Shown piece by piece: positions 6,302 through 15,466 of a DNA stretch of 18,205 nt. The DNA lies in contig CABUTP010000008.1 in NCBI GenBank assembly GCA_902494545.1, positions 1 through 18,205 on the forward strand, given 5' to 3'. A program made the position numbers and the translations under genes. Numbering within the stretch: the stretch's first letter is position 1; the number at the start of each line of letters is the position of its first letter. The stretch comes from an uncultured Collinsella sp. (GTDB lineage: Bacteria; Actinomycetota; Coriobacteriia; Coriobacteriales; Coriobacteriaceae). The notes beneath the pieces are model-generated. The model made no database searches, was not told the DNA's origin, and saw only the letters and a list, made by a program, of their open reading frames with translations.

Positions 6302-7855
6302 ATGGCACAGCGTCATCTTCCCGCACTCCTGATCATTATGGACGGCTGCGGCCTGGCTCCGGCCGATGGCGAGAACGCCGTCGCCGCTGCCAAGACGCCC
6401 TTCCTTGATAGCCTGTACGAGAAGTACCCCCACACCACGCTCGGCGCTTCGGGCGAGGACGTGGGTCTTCCCGATGGCCAGATGGGCAACTCCGAGGTGG
6501 GTCACCTCAACATCGGTGCCGGCCGCATTGTGTTCCAGGAGCTTTCGCGCATCAACAACGCCATCAAGGACGGCTCCATCGCCAAGAACGAGGTTTTTGT
6601 CAAGGCTATGGACGATGTCAAGGCTGACGGCAAGACTCTCCACCTCATGGGCCTTATGAGCCCTGGCGGTGTTCATTCTCACATGAACCACGTCGAGGCT
6701 CTGGTCAAGATGGCTGCCGAGCATGGCGTCAAGACCGTTCGCGTCCACGCCTTCATGGATGGCCGCGATGTCGACCCGCAGTCTGGTGCCGGCTACATGA
6801 GTGAGTTCTGCGCCTTCCTGGCCAAGATCTCCGAGGAGACCGGTTGCGACGCTCGCGTTGCCACCGTCTCGGGCCGTTATTGGGCCATGGACCGCGATAA
6901 TCGTTGGGAGCGCATCCAGCGCGCCTACGACGTCATGGTCAACGCGTCCGATGCTGATACCGACCCCGTTGCCGGTATCAAGGCCTACTACGAGAAGGAT
7001 CCGCGCGGCGACGAGTTCGTCGAGCCCTTCGCTGCCCACAACGAGGGCATTCACGAGGGCGACGCGGCCATCTTCTTCAACTTCCGTCCCGACCGCGCTC
7101 GTCAGATGACCCGCGTGTTCACGGACAAGGAGTTCGACGGCTTTGAGCGCGAGCAGATCAAGCTTTCGCACTTTGTGACGATGACCGAGTACGATCCGAC
7201 GTTTGACGTCGAGGTCGCCTTCCCCAAGACGTTCCCCGAGAACGTCCTGGCCGACGTTATCGCCGCCAACGGCCTGAAGCAGCTGCACACCGCCGAGACC
7301 GAGAAGTACGCCCACGTGACGTTCTTCCTCAACGGCGGCATCGAGGAGCCCAAGGAGGGCGAGGAGCGCGTGCTCGTCGCTTCCCCCAAGGTCGCTACCT
7401 ACGATCTGCAGCCTGAGATGAGCGCTCCCGAGGTTACCGAGAAGCTCGTCGCTGCCATCAACGAGGATCGCGCTGATTTCTACATCGTGAACTTCGCGAA
7501 CTGCGACATGGTTGGTCACACCGGTGTCTTCGACGCCGCCGTTAAGGCCGTCGAGGCTGTTGACGATGCCTTGTCCAAGGTTGTCCCGGCGATTCTCGCC
7601 AAGGGTGGCTTTGCGCTGATCACCGCCGACCACGGCAACGCCGACCACATGTTTGACGTTGCTTCCGACGGTTCCAAGCATCCGTTCACGGCTCACACCA
7701 CCAACCGTGTGCCGTTCATCATCGTTGATGAGAAGGCCAAGCTCACCGGTATCGAGGACGGCCGTCTTTCCGATATCGCTCCGACCATGCTCACCATGGC
7801 TGGTATTGAGCCTTCCGCCGAGATGACGGGCCGCGTGCTCGCCACCGAGGCCTAA
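6302..7855 (+). CDS. gpmI: 2,3-bisphosphoglycerate-independent phosphoglycerate mutase
   Basis: This cofactor-independent, metal-dependent enzyme interconverts 3- and 2-phosphoglycerate through a phosphoserine. The 517-residue protein has the alkaline-phosphatase-superfamily start LLIIMDGCGL (metal-binding Asp14), the catalytic serine block MGNSEVGHLNIGAGR (Ser64), HAFMDGRDVDP, RDNRWER, a metal site CDMVGHTG and a second metal site reading LITADHGNADHM. The ATG follows the tpiA stop by 5 bp, with AGGA as a weak ribosome site, so coupling is likely. It is unrelated in sequence to the cofactor-dependent GpmA. Its placement next to tpiA resembles the Bacillus gapA-pgk-tpi-pgm order. A strong terminator follows 24 bp after the stop. 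Confidence 0.98.
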   Translation: MAQRHLPALLIIMDGCGLAPADGENAVAAAKTPFLDSLYEKYPHTTLGASGEDVGLPDGQMGNSEVGHLNIGAGRIVFQELSRINNAIKDGSIAKNEVFVKAMDDVKADGKTLHLMGLMSPGGVHSHMNHVEALVKMAAEHGVKTVRVHAFMDGRDVDPQSGAGYMSEFCAFLAKISEETGCDARVATVSGRYWAMDRDNRWERIQRAYDVMVNASDADTDPVAGIKAYYEKDPRGDEFVEPFAAHNEGIHEGDAAIFFNFRPDRARQMTRVFTDKEFDGFEREQIKLSHFVTMTEYDPTFDVEVAFPKTFPENVLADVIAANGLKQLHTAETEKYAHVTFFLNGGIEEPKEGEERVLVASPKVATYDLQPEMSAPEVTEKLVAAINEDRADFYIVNFANCDMVGHTGVFDAAVKAVEAVDDALSKVVPAILAKGGFALITADHGNADHMFDVASDGSKHPFTAHTTNRVPFIIVDEKAKLTGIEDGRLSDIAPTMLTMAGIEPSAEMTGRVLATEA

Positions 7856-7879
7856 GAGAAAACGCCAAGCGTTTCTTTG

Positions 7880-7915
7880 AAAAGGGGTTGTCCGTATTCG
7901 GGCAACCCCTTTTTT
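7880..7915 (+). terminator. Intrinsic terminator after gpmI
   Basis: AAAAGGGGTTGTCC (7880-7893) pairs with GGGCAACCCCTTTT with one G-T wobble, around a short loop, followed by a T-run to 7915. It ends the pgk-tpiA-gpmI transcript. The left end of the transposase element starts 4 bp later. Confidence 0.9.
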
Positions 7916-7918
7916 CTG

Positions 7919-7951
7919 CCATTTGGGGACGGGGTAGAAATGGTAGAAATA
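7919..7951 (+). repeat. Left REP-like inverted repeat
   Basis: The core GGGGACGGGGTAGAAATGG (7925-7943) recurs as its exact reverse complement at 8866-8884. The copy itself can fold: CCATTT (7919-7924) pairs with AAATGG (7938-7943). It holds two direct copies of GTAGAAAT (7934-7941, 7943-7950). GTAG is the tetranucleotide that REP-associated transposases recognise in E. coli. Confidence 0.8.
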
Positions 7952-8089
7952 TTTTTCCTCTAAAGCTTGACTTCCCGTTTGCCTGTGATGGTTTGCCGCT
8001 GGCTAGTTTTCTTTCGTTGCCAACCTTGTATTAATGCCTATCTGGGTAGAGTTTGATGCAAACATGCATGCGGATTGTGAGGTCCAGCA

Positions 8090-8839
8090 ATGACAAGGCA
8101 GGCCAGAGTAAAGTCCCCCTACGGCTATTACCATGTGATGATGAGAGGCTGTGGCAAGCAGTACCTATTCGAAGAGGATTATCAACGCAGGTTTTTCATG
8201 TCCGTAGCGGGTGAAGCATGCACGCAGTACAAGGCTTCGTTATGCGCCTGGTGCCTCATGGACAACCATGTGCATATGCTGCTTTCTGATCGCGAGGACC
8301 ATATGTGGGAGGTCGTCCATTACATAGGAACCCTCTATGGTCAGTTTTTCAACAGGGTGACCGGACGCTGCGGCCCCGTATTTCAGGATCGCTACAAAAG
8401 TAAGCCTATTGAGTCTAATGACTATTTTATGCAGGCAATTCGCTACATTCACGATAATCCGATTGAGCTTGGTTGCCGCCCGGAGGCCTACCAATGGAGC
8501 AGCTATCAAGCCTACCTTGGTGAAGGCGGCCACCTGGATCGGAGCATCCTATTTAGTCTAATCGGCGGACGGGGAAATTTTGAATCCTTTAGCAAATCGG
8601 GCCGCAAGGATACCTATGTATTGAATTCTGGCCGTTCGATGACGGTATTTGAGCAGGAGCGCAAGGCTAGGGGAGTCCTGGACGGCATGGATCCCCATGA
8701 TGTTATGGGGCTTCCCGGTCCATTTGAACGTGCCGAAGCTGTTCGCAGGCTGTATGAGGCTGGCTTTAGTGAACGACAGATTGGCCGTCTTACGGGGCTT
8801 GGACGCTATGTCGTTCAAAATGCCCTCAAATCACTTTAA
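8090..8839 (+). CDS. REP-associated tyrosine transposase (RAYT, IS200/Y1 family)
   Basis: The 249-residue protein carries a Y1 transposase domain: N-terminal strand YGYYHVMMRG, metal-binding HUH motif in MDNHVHMLL (His60 and His62), the candidate nucleophile Tyr83 in LYGQFFNR, then GPVFQDRYKS and YIHDNPIELG, a conserved tail of the RAYT group. Residues about 205-249 form an added helix-turn-helix-like region (AVRRLYEAGFSERQIGRLTG). Such enzymes cut and rejoin single-stranded DNA at hairpin ends and may spread REP sequences. All catalytic residues are present, so the gene looks intact. GTGAGG at 8076-8081 is a plausible ribosome site 8 bp before the start. It is flanked by inverted copies of a REP-like sequence. 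The domain assignment is firm; mobility today is unknown. Confidence 0.9.
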   Translation: MTRQARVKSPYGYYHVMMRGCGKQYLFEEDYQRRFFMSVAGEACTQYKASLCAWCLMDNHVHMLLSDREDHMWEVVHYIGTLYGQFFNRVTGRCGPVFQDRYKSKPIESNDYFMQAIRYIHDNPIELGCRPEAYQWSSYQAYLGEGGHLDRSILFSLIGGRGNFESFSKSGRKDTYVLNSGRSMTVFEQERKARGVLDGMDPHDVMGLPGPFERAEAVRRLYEAGFSERQIGRLTGLGRYVVQNALKSL

Positions 8840-8857
8840 TAGATGAAAATCAAGAGC

Positions 8858-8890
8858 TATTTCTGCCATTTCTACCCCGTCCCCGAGTGG
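8858..8890 (-). repeat. Right REP-like inverted repeat
   Basis: Reverse-complement partner of 7919-7951. The perfect core CCATTTCTACCCCGTCCCC is at 8866-8884, beginning 27 bp after the transposase stop. Like the left copy it can fold weakly on itself (CCATTT against GAGTGG with G-T pairs), matching the idea that each end is a hairpin read by the enzyme. Confidence 0.8.
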
Positions 8891-8913
8891 CGGGTAGGGG
8901 AGAGCGGGGGTTG

Positions 8914-8922
8914 TGGTACAGT
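8914..8922 (+). promoter_or_regulatory. Candidate extended -10 promoter for secG
   Basis: TGG followed by TACAGT matches an extended -10 (TGn then 4 of 6 to TATAAT), 36 bp before the secG start. There is no clear -35. It lies downstream of the mobile element, so secG would be transcribed independently of gpmI. Confidence 0.35.
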
Positions 8923-8958
8923 ACTGGAGTTTGAATTGTTCTATTAAGGAGCTTATCT

Positions 8959-9213
8959 ATGGGTCCGTTCCAGATTCTTCTGTTTGTCGTTTGGGCTGTC
9001 TCTGCCGTGGCGCTGACGATTCTCGTCCTGATGCATTCCGGTAAGGGCACCGGCGTTTCGGATATGATCGCTAGCTCGCTGTATAACTCCAGCTCTGCCA
9101 CAGGTGTTATGGAGCAGAACCTCGACCGCCTGACCGTCATCATGGCTGTCGTGTTTGCCGTGTGCGTCGTGCTGTGCATGTTCTTCTTCCCGCAGGGCAT
9201 CGTGGGCTACTAA
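8959..9213 (+). CDS. secG: Preprotein translocase subunit SecG
   Basis: SecG is a small membrane partner of SecYE that assists SecA-driven protein export. The 84-residue product has the usual two hydrophobic segments (about residues 4-23 and 54-76) separated by the conserved cytoplasmic loop with LMHSGKGTGVSDM (family signature: Leu-hydrophobic-x-Ser/Gly-Gly-Lys-Gly). AAGGAG at 8946-8951 sits 7 bp before the ATG. Actinobacteria commonly keep secG just after tpiA; here gpmI and a mobile element intervene. It is followed by its own terminator. Confidence 0.93.
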   Translation: MGPFQILLFVVWAVSAVALTILVLMHSGKGTGVSDMIASSLYNSSSATGVMEQNLDRLTVIMAVVFAVCVVLCMFFFPQGIVGY

Positions 9214-9236
9214 TCACGAGCCGCATAAGTACTTGT

Positions 9237-9267
9237 AAAGGGTTCCGCAAGTGCGGGACCCTTTTTT
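9237..9267 (+). terminator. Intrinsic terminator after secG
   Basis: AGGGTTCCGC (9239-9248) pairs with GCGGGACCCT (9253-9262), one G-T pair, 4-nt loop, flanked by an A-run and a run of T. It lies 23 bp after the secG stop. Confidence 0.9.
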
Positions 9268-9359
9268 GTTTACATATTCGTAACAGAGTCAAAAATATCA
9301 CCACATACTGCGCCCAACTAAAGAAATTCTTGACCGTTAACCGGAATTAGCCCCAAATC

Positions 9360-9436
9360 GTGCATAAAATGCGCTACTGTATTGCAAAACGTTGGCCTGT
9401 TGTGCATAACCAGCCATAGCAGCGGGCAGCGTTTTG
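9360..9436. promoter_or_regulatory. Repeat-rich upstream region of the peptide transporter operon
   Basis: The 240-bp AT-rich gap before the binding-protein gene holds direct repeats GTGCATAA (9360-9367 and 9402-9409) and an inverted pair CAAAACGTTG (9385-9394) / CAGCGTTTTG (9427-9436, one mismatch), both offset by 42 bp. A small dyad GCATAAAATGC (9362-9372) overlaps the first direct repeat. TTGACC at 9330-9335 is a possible -35, but no good -10 lies 16-18 bp after it. The region is probably the operon's control region; the exact promoter is not resolved. Confidence 0.4.
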
Positions 9437-9509
9437 ATGGTTCGGATCGGATTGTCTCGACATGTGTCCGACTGAACATTTCTTTGTCCTATCTCATAAG
9501 GAGGATGGC

Positions 9510-11186
9510 ATGGCTGATTCTATGTTCCACCAGCCCGTTATGGGTCGTCGCGCCTTTGTTGGCGGCACCCTTGCTGCGAGCTCCATGGCTTTTCTTGCCG
9601 CATGTGGCAAGAAGGGCGGCGACGCTTCCGGTTCTGAGTCCGGTTCGACGCTGAACTTCTACATCAACAACCCGGTCTGCATCGACCCCTACAACGTCCA
9701 GGAGGACCAGGGTACTCAGGTCGAGTATCAGCTCTTTGACGCTCTGACCTCTTACGACGCCGAGAAGGGCGAGATCGTTCCGCTGGCTTGCGAGTCCTTT
9801 GAGTCCAACGACGACGCCACCGAGTTTACCTTCAAGATCAAGAAGGCCAAGTTCCACAACGGTGACGACGTTACCTCTAAGTCCTTCAAGCTCGGTTGGG
9901 AGCGTCTGGTCAACACCAAGTCGGCCATCGCTACCGAGTATGGCCCTTCCGAGGTCTCCTATCACCTTTCCATGGTCGAGGGCTATGACGATCTGCTTGC
10001 CGGTAACGCTACTGAACTCAGCGGTGTTACCTGCCCCGACGATGAGACCCTCGTCGTCAAGCTGTCTTCCGCTTACGCCGACTTCCCCTTCGTCGCCTCT
10101 CACCCGGCTCTGGCCCCGGTTCCCGAGTGCGCCGAGTCCGATGCCAAGAGCTTCTACCTTGCACCGGTCGGTAACGGCCCGTTCATGATGGACGGCAAGT
10201 GGGAGGATGGTCAGGAGATCAACCTCAAGAAGTTCGACGATTACTATGGCGACAAGGCCAAGATCGATGGCATCCACTTCCAGGTCATCAAGGACATGGA
10301 GACCGCTTACAAGGAGTTCCAGGCCGGTAACCTCGATGTCTGCGACGTTCCCGTCGCTCAGATCGATGCCGCCAAGAAGGATCGCGGCGTGTCCAAGGAC
10401 GGCTACACCATGGGTGACGGCGAGCGCATGCTGCTCGGCGCCGAGCCTTCCACCTACTACCTGACCTGCAACAACACGGCCGAGCCGTTCAACAACGCTG
10501 ACCTGCGCAGGGGTATCTCCCTGGCCATCAACCGTGAGGCCATCTGCAAGACTATCTTCAAGGGTACCCGTACCCCCGCCGACGGCATTGTTCCTCCGGG
10601 CATCGATGGCTACAAGGAGGGCGCATGGGAGTTCTGCGCCTACGACGTCGACAAGGCTAACGAGTACCTCGACAAGGTTGCTCCTGCCGGTGCCAACGGT
10701 GACCGTGGCATTAGTGTGACCCTTTCCTACAACCAGGACGGTGGCCACAAGGAGATCATGGAGTCCATCATCGGCGACCTCGCCAAGGTTGGCGTTACCG
10801 CTGTCTCCGATACCCCCGAGTGGTCTGCCCTGCTCGAGCAGTATCAGAACTTTAACTATCAGTTCGGTCGTCTGGGTTGGATTGCTGACTACCCGATCAT
10901 GGACAACTTCCTGTATCCGCTGTTCCACTCCGACTCCCTCGGTGGCGACAACCGCTCTGGTTACAACAACCCCGAGTTCGACGCCAAGGTCGACGAGGCT
11001 CGCACTACGGTTGACGACAAGGAGCGCGTCGCTAAGATGCAGGAGGCCGACGCAATGGTCGCTGCCGACTGCCCGGTCATCCCGGTGATGTTCTACACGC
11101 ACACCATCGCCGGCTCCGATCGCATCAAGCACCTTTATGTCGATCCGCAGAAGCACGCCGATCTGGGTACCGCTGAGCTTGCTTAA
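9510..11186 (+). CDS. Oligopeptide/dipeptide ABC transporter substrate-binding lipoprotein
   Basis: This 558-residue family 5 solute-binding protein captures peptides outside the membrane and delivers them to the permease pair encoded downstream. It starts with a twin-arginine-like signal (GRRAFVGGT, Arg13-Arg14), a hydrophobic stretch and a lipobox LAAC with lipidated Cys32, then a Gly/Ser-rich linker. Family landmarks include ACESFESNDDATEFTFKIK, a segment reading FHNGDDVTSKSFKLGWERL, PVGNGPFMM near residue 217, NNADLRRGISLAINREAI and the late WIADYPIMDNFLYPLF block. AAGGAGG at 9498-9504 fixes the start; an earlier in-frame ATG (9462) lacks a ribosome site. It heads the A-B-C-D-F operon and is followed by a hairpin that probably keeps its message more abundant than the permease part. 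Substrate range (Opp versus Dpp) cannot be decided from sequence. Confidence 0.95.
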   Translation: MADSMFHQPVMGRRAFVGGTLAASSMAFLAACGKKGGDASGSESGSTLNFYINNPVCIDPYNVQEDQGTQVEYQLFDALTSYDAEKGEIVPLACESFESNDDATEFTFKIKKAKFHNGDDVTSKSFKLGWERLVNTKSAIATEYGPSEVSYHLSMVEGYDDLLAGNATELSGVTCPDDETLVVKLSSAYADFPFVASHPALAPVPECAESDAKSFYLAPVGNGPFMMDGKWEDGQEINLKKFDDYYGDKAKIDGIHFQVIKDMETAYKEFQAGNLDVCDVPVAQIDAAKKDRGVSKDGYTMGDGERMLLGAEPSTYYLTCNNTAEPFNNADLRRGISLAINREAICKTIFKGTRTPADGIVPPGIDGYKEGAWEFCAYDVDKANEYLDKVAPAGANGDRGISVTLSYNQDGGHKEIMESIIGDLAKVGVTAVSDTPEWSALLEQYQNFNYQFGRLGWIADYPIMDNFLYPLFHSDSLGGDNRSGYNNPEFDAKVDEARTTVDDKERVAKMQEADAMVAADCPVIPVMFYTHTIAGSDRIKHLYVDPQKHADLGTAELA

Positions 11187-11283
11187 GAGTTTGCAGCTTC
11201 CGTGAGGGTCAAGTATTTACGTAGACCTCATGGGAAACATACAGTTCTCCCTAACCTGGGGTAAACTGGCTGATGGTAATTTT

Positions 11284-11311
11284 GGGATGCCGGTCTGGCG
11301 ATCGGCATCCC
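11284..11311 (+). terminator. Hairpin between binding protein and permease genes
   Basis: GGGATGCCG (11284-11292) and CGGCATCCC (11303-11311) form a 9-bp perfect stem with a 10-nt loop, preceded by TTTT and followed by ATTTAGG. The T-tract is poor, so partial termination or mRNA 3'-end protection is more likely than a full stop. Such hairpins commonly separate a highly expressed binding protein from its membrane subunits. Possible -10 boxes TACAGT (near 11240) and TAAACT (near 11263) lie upstream, so a second promoter is possible. Confidence 0.6.
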
Positions 11312-11342
11312 ATTTAGGTTAATCCCTAGATAGGGGAGTGGT

Positions 11343-12380
11343 ATGGGTAAGTACATCGTTAAACGTGTGCTTCAGTTCATCCCGGTGTTTTTGGGCGTTA
11401 CGCTGATTCTGTTCGCCCTCCAGAATATCGTGCCGGGAGATCCGATCAAGCTGATCGGTGGAGACAAGGCTCTGTCCCCCGAGGTGGAGCTTCAGCTTCG
11501 TGTTCGCTATCACCTGGTCCAGACGGACGAGGACGGCAACGCGATCCTTGACGAGAACGGCGACCCCGTTCAAACGTCGCTCGTGGACCGTTACTTGTAT
11601 TACATGAACGGCCTGCTTCATGGCGATCTGGGCAATTCGTATCAGCGCAAGCTGCCGGTTACGGAAATCTTCGCCCAGAAGTATCCGTATACGGTCAAAC
11701 TTGCCGCGTGCGCCATCGTACTCGAGGCGATCATGGGTATCGGTGCGGGTATCATTTCGGCGGTAAAGCGTTATTCCTTCTGGGATATTTTGGTAACGCT
11801 CACCACGTCGATCCTCGTTGCGGTCCCGGCCTTCTGGCTCGGTATGTTGTTGCAGCTGTTCTTTGGCGTCATCCTCAAGGACGCCACGGGCGGTGCATTC
11901 TCCATGCCGATCTCGGGTGCCGGTGGTTCCAGCTCTCAGTATCAGGATTGGATGCACTATGTGCTTCCGACCATTACGCTGGCTTCGGTTTCGACCGCTT
12001 ATGCTGCCCGCATAATGCGCTCGCAGCTGCTTGACGTCATGAACCAGGATTACATCCGTACGGCAAAGGCCAAGGGTCTCTCCAATCGTGCGATCATCAT
12101 CAAGCATGCGCTTAAGAATGCACTCATCCCCGTCGTTACCTATATTGGTGTCGACTTTGGTGGCATGCTTTCGGGCGCCATCCTGACCGAGACGGTCTTT
12201 AACTGGCCCGGTATCGGCTATGAGGTCTATCGCGCCATTAGCATGCGTGACTGGCCCATCGTTATGGGCGGCGTTACGCTCATCGTTGTCGTCGTCATGG
12301 TGATCAACCTGCTCGTCGACATTAGCTATGCATTCCTCGACCCGCGCATCCGCCTTGGCGGTCCGTCGGATAAGGCCTAA
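11343..12380 (+). CDS. oppB: Peptide ABC transporter permease, OppB/DppB type
   Basis: This 345-residue integral membrane protein is the first of two permease subunits. It begins GKYIVKRVLQFIPVFLGVTL (first membrane helix), then IVPGDPI, the external loop ending LLHGDLGNSY, followed by five hydrophobic segments. The EAA loop that contacts the ATPase is visible at about residues 236-260 (DYIRTAKAKGLSNRAIIIKH), followed by LIPVVTYIGVDFGGMLSGAI. GGGGAG at 11332-11337 is the ribosome site. The loop between residues 55 and 85 (VQTDEDGNAILDENGDPVQT) looks longer and more acidic than usual for OppB. The gene is linked to oppC by a 14-bp gap. Confidence 0.95.
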   Translation: MGKYIVKRVLQFIPVFLGVTLILFALQNIVPGDPIKLIGGDKALSPEVELQLRVRYHLVQTDEDGNAILDENGDPVQTSLVDRYLYYMNGLLHGDLGNSYQRKLPVTEIFAQKYPYTVKLAACAIVLEAIMGIGAGIISAVKRYSFWDILVTLTTSILVAVPAFWLGMLLQLFFGVILKDATGGAFSMPISGAGGSSSQYQDWMHYVLPTITLASVSTAYAARIMRSQLLDVMNQDYIRTAKAKGLSNRAIIIKHALKNALIPVVTYIGVDFGGMLSGAILTETVFNWPGIGYEVYRAISMRDWPIVMGGVTLIVVVVMVINLLVDISYAFLDPRIRLGGPSDKA

Positions 12381-12394
12381 GGGAGGTACGTCTC

Positions 12395-13330
12395 ATGCAG
12401 GAAACTGATTCTCAGTCTCAGGAGCAGGCTACCGCCACCAAGGCCGCATCTGCTCCCGCCAAGTCCCGCACGCTGTGGGGCGACGCTTTTAAGCGTCTTC
12501 GTAAGAACAAGCTCGCCGTTATCGGTGTCTGCTGGATCATCATCGTCGTTGTGGTTGCCCTGACCGCAGATCTGTGGGCTAAGCCCTGGCTCGGTTCTCC
12601 GACGGCTTCCGACTCGACCACTATGGCCGAGACGTCGCTGCTGGCTCCGTGTGCAGAGCATCCGTTTGGCACCGACGCCCTTGGTCGTGACATTCTTGTC
12701 CGCGTTATCTACGGTGCGCGCGTTTCGCTGTCCGTCGGAATTATGGCCACCGCGATCTCCACGCTGATTGGTCTGGTCATGGGTGCTCTGGCCGGTTTCT
12801 ACGGCGGCATCTGGGATACGATCATCATGCGCTGTGCGGACATCTTCCTGGCGTTCCCGTACGTGCTGTTCGTTGTCGCCATGATCGCCGTTATCGGCCG
12901 TGGTCTTCAGAACGTCTTTATCGCCATCGGTATTCTCGGCTGGCCTTCGATTGCGCGCGTCTTCCGCTCTGCGATCTTGACCGTCAAGGAAAACGACTAT
13001 GTTGATGCTGCGCGCGCGATGGGTGCATCTGATGCTCGTATCGTTGTACGTCACATCTTCCCGAACTCCGTCGCCTCCATCGTGGTCTACGCGACCATGA
13101 ACATTGGTGGCGCCATTCTGACCGAGTCCGCTCTGTCCTTCCTCGGCATGGGCGTTATTCCGCCTACGCCTTCGTGGGGCTCCATGATTCAGGACGGTCA
13201 GCAGTATCTTCTGACCGCTCCCTGGATGATGATCATGCCCGGTCTGGCAATTCTCTCGACGGTGCTCGCCTTCACCCTGCTGGGTGACGGTCTGCGCGAC
13301 GCCCTCGACGTCAAGATGAAGGACGCATAA
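12395..13330 (+). CDS. oppC: Peptide ABC transporter permease, OppC/DppC type
   Basis: This second permease subunit has 311 residues. A charged cytoplasmic N-terminal extension of about 45 residues precedes the first helix (AVIGVCWIIIVVVVALTADL). Conserved blocks follow: HPFGTDALGRDILVRVIYGARVSL (residues about 89-112, the family hallmark in DppC), the EAA loop ENDYVDAARAMGASDARIVV, and the C-terminal SFLGMGVIPPTPSWGSMIQDG. AGGGAGG lies 11 bp before the ATG. It pairs with the upstream OppB-type subunit to form the channel and is separated from the ATPase gene by 2 bp. Confidence 0.95.
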   Translation: MQETDSQSQEQATATKAASAPAKSRTLWGDAFKRLRKNKLAVIGVCWIIIVVVVALTADLWAKPWLGSPTASDSTTMAETSLLAPCAEHPFGTDALGRDILVRVIYGARVSLSVGIMATAISTLIGLVMGALAGFYGGIWDTIIMRCADIFLAFPYVLFVVAMIAVIGRGLQNVFIAIGILGWPSIARVFRSAILTVKENDYVDAARAMGASDARIVVRHIFPNSVASIVVYATMNIGGAILTESALSFLGMGVIPPTPSWGSMIQDGQQYLLTAPWMMIMPGLAILSTVLAFTLLGDGLRDALDVKMKDA

Positions 13331-13332
13331 GG

Positions 13333-14423
13333 ATGAAGAAGAACAAGAACTATGTGGACCTGAAGGACCAGCCGGTTCCTGAGGGCCAGCATCTGCTCGA
13401 GGTCGATGACCTTAAGATGTATTTCCACACCGAGGATGGCGTTGTTCGCGCTGTCGACGGTGTCTCCTACACGCTCGATCGCGGCGAGACCCTGGGCGTC
13501 GTCGGTGAGTCCGGCTCCGGTAAGTCCGTGACCGCCATGACCATCATGGGCCTCATCTCGATGCCTCCGGGAAAGATCGAGGGCGGCGACGTTCGCTATC
13601 GCGGTCGTTCTATCCTCGAGATGACCGAGGAGGAGATGCAGCACATTCGCGGCAACGACATCGCGATGATCTTCCAGGATCCTATGACCTCCTTGAACCC
13701 GGTCTATAAGATCGGCAAGCAGGTGGGCGAGGGCCTTCGTCTGCACCGTGGCTACTCCAAGCAGGAGGCGCTCAAGCGCGCTACCGAGCTTTTGGACCTC
13801 GTGGGTATCCCCGAGCCCGAGAAGCGCGTCAATGAGTATCCGCACCAGTTCTCCGGCGGTATGCGTCAGCGTGTCATGATCGCTATGGCTCTTGCCTGCG
13901 ATCCCGATATCCTGATTGCCGACGAGCCCACGACGGCTCTGGACGTTACCATTCAGGCTCAGATTATCGAGCTCATGCAGGAAATGCAGGAGAAGAACGG
14001 CAACGCCATCATCATGATTACCCATGACCTGGGTGTCGTCGCCGATATGGCCGACAAGATCATGGTTATGTACGCCGGCCGTCCCGTCGAGTTCGGTACT
14101 GCTGAGGAAATCTTCTACGAGAGCCGTCACCCCTATACCTGGGGTCTGATCCGCTCCATCCCGGAGCAGGCTATCGATGAGAAGAAGCCGCTTACGCCGA
14201 TTCACGGCAACCCGCCTTCGCTCATGAACCTGCCCGAGGGCTGCGTGTTCTCGCCTCGTTGCCCCTATGCGACCGATAAGTGCCGCAAGCAGCGCCCCGA
14301 GCGCGTTGTCACCGAGTCTGGTCACTACTCTGCGTGCCACTACTCCGGTGACCCCGAGTTCCTCAAGAACGCTCCTGAGACGTCCCGTACGCGCAAGGAT
14401 TCCAAGAAGGGAGGCGAGGCGTA

Positions 14424-14424
<1 letters not shown>
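13333..14424 (+). CDS. oppD: Peptide ABC transporter ATPase, OppD/DppD type
   Basis: This 363-residue cytoplasmic ATPase is one of two that power the importer. Walker A is GESGSGKS (58-65), Q-loop IFQDP (Gln115), signature FSGGMRQR (173-180), Walker B ILIADEPT (193-200) and H-loop His231. The C-terminal oligopeptide-transporter region carries Cys304, Cys310, Cys317 and Cys335 in CVFSPRCPYATDKC and SACHY, the pattern linked to an iron-sulphur cluster in Dpp/Opp ATPases. The ATG follows the oppC stop by 2 bp with AAGG directly abutting it, so translation probably depends on coupling. The gene ends in TAATG, sharing one base with the next ATPase gene. Confidence 0.96.
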
Positions 14425-15452
<1,028 letters not shown>

Positions 15453-15466
15453 TCGGTTGTTTGTCC

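Larger units (their letters stand above)
7919..8890 (+). mobile_element. RAYT-type single-gene element bounded by inverted repeats
   Basis: A 972-bp unit made of one Y1/HUH transposase gene between two copies of a 33-bp sequence in opposite orientation, 29 of 33 bases identical with a 19-bp perfect core. It lies in the gap between the gpmI terminator and the secG promoter, a place where related actinobacteria usually have secG close to the glycolytic genes. By eye its base composition is less GC-rich than its neighbours. No target duplication is apparent, as expected for Y1 enzymes. Confidence 0.75.

Noticed and set aside
8240..8818. Minus-strand frames across the transposase gene
   Set aside because: No motifs or ribosome sites; the plus-strand transposase explains the region.
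9462..9509. An earlier ATG for the peptide-binding protein
   Set aside because: AAGGAGG sits 5 bp before ATG 9510, and the longer form would put 16 extra residues ahead of the signal peptide.
9489..11156. A 555-codon open frame on the minus strand opposite the peptide-binding protein
   Set aside because: It is a shadow of the strongly biased codon use of the plus-strand gene; it has no ribosome site and shows no family motif. The same holds for the long minus frames at 3129-4340 and 6164-7696.
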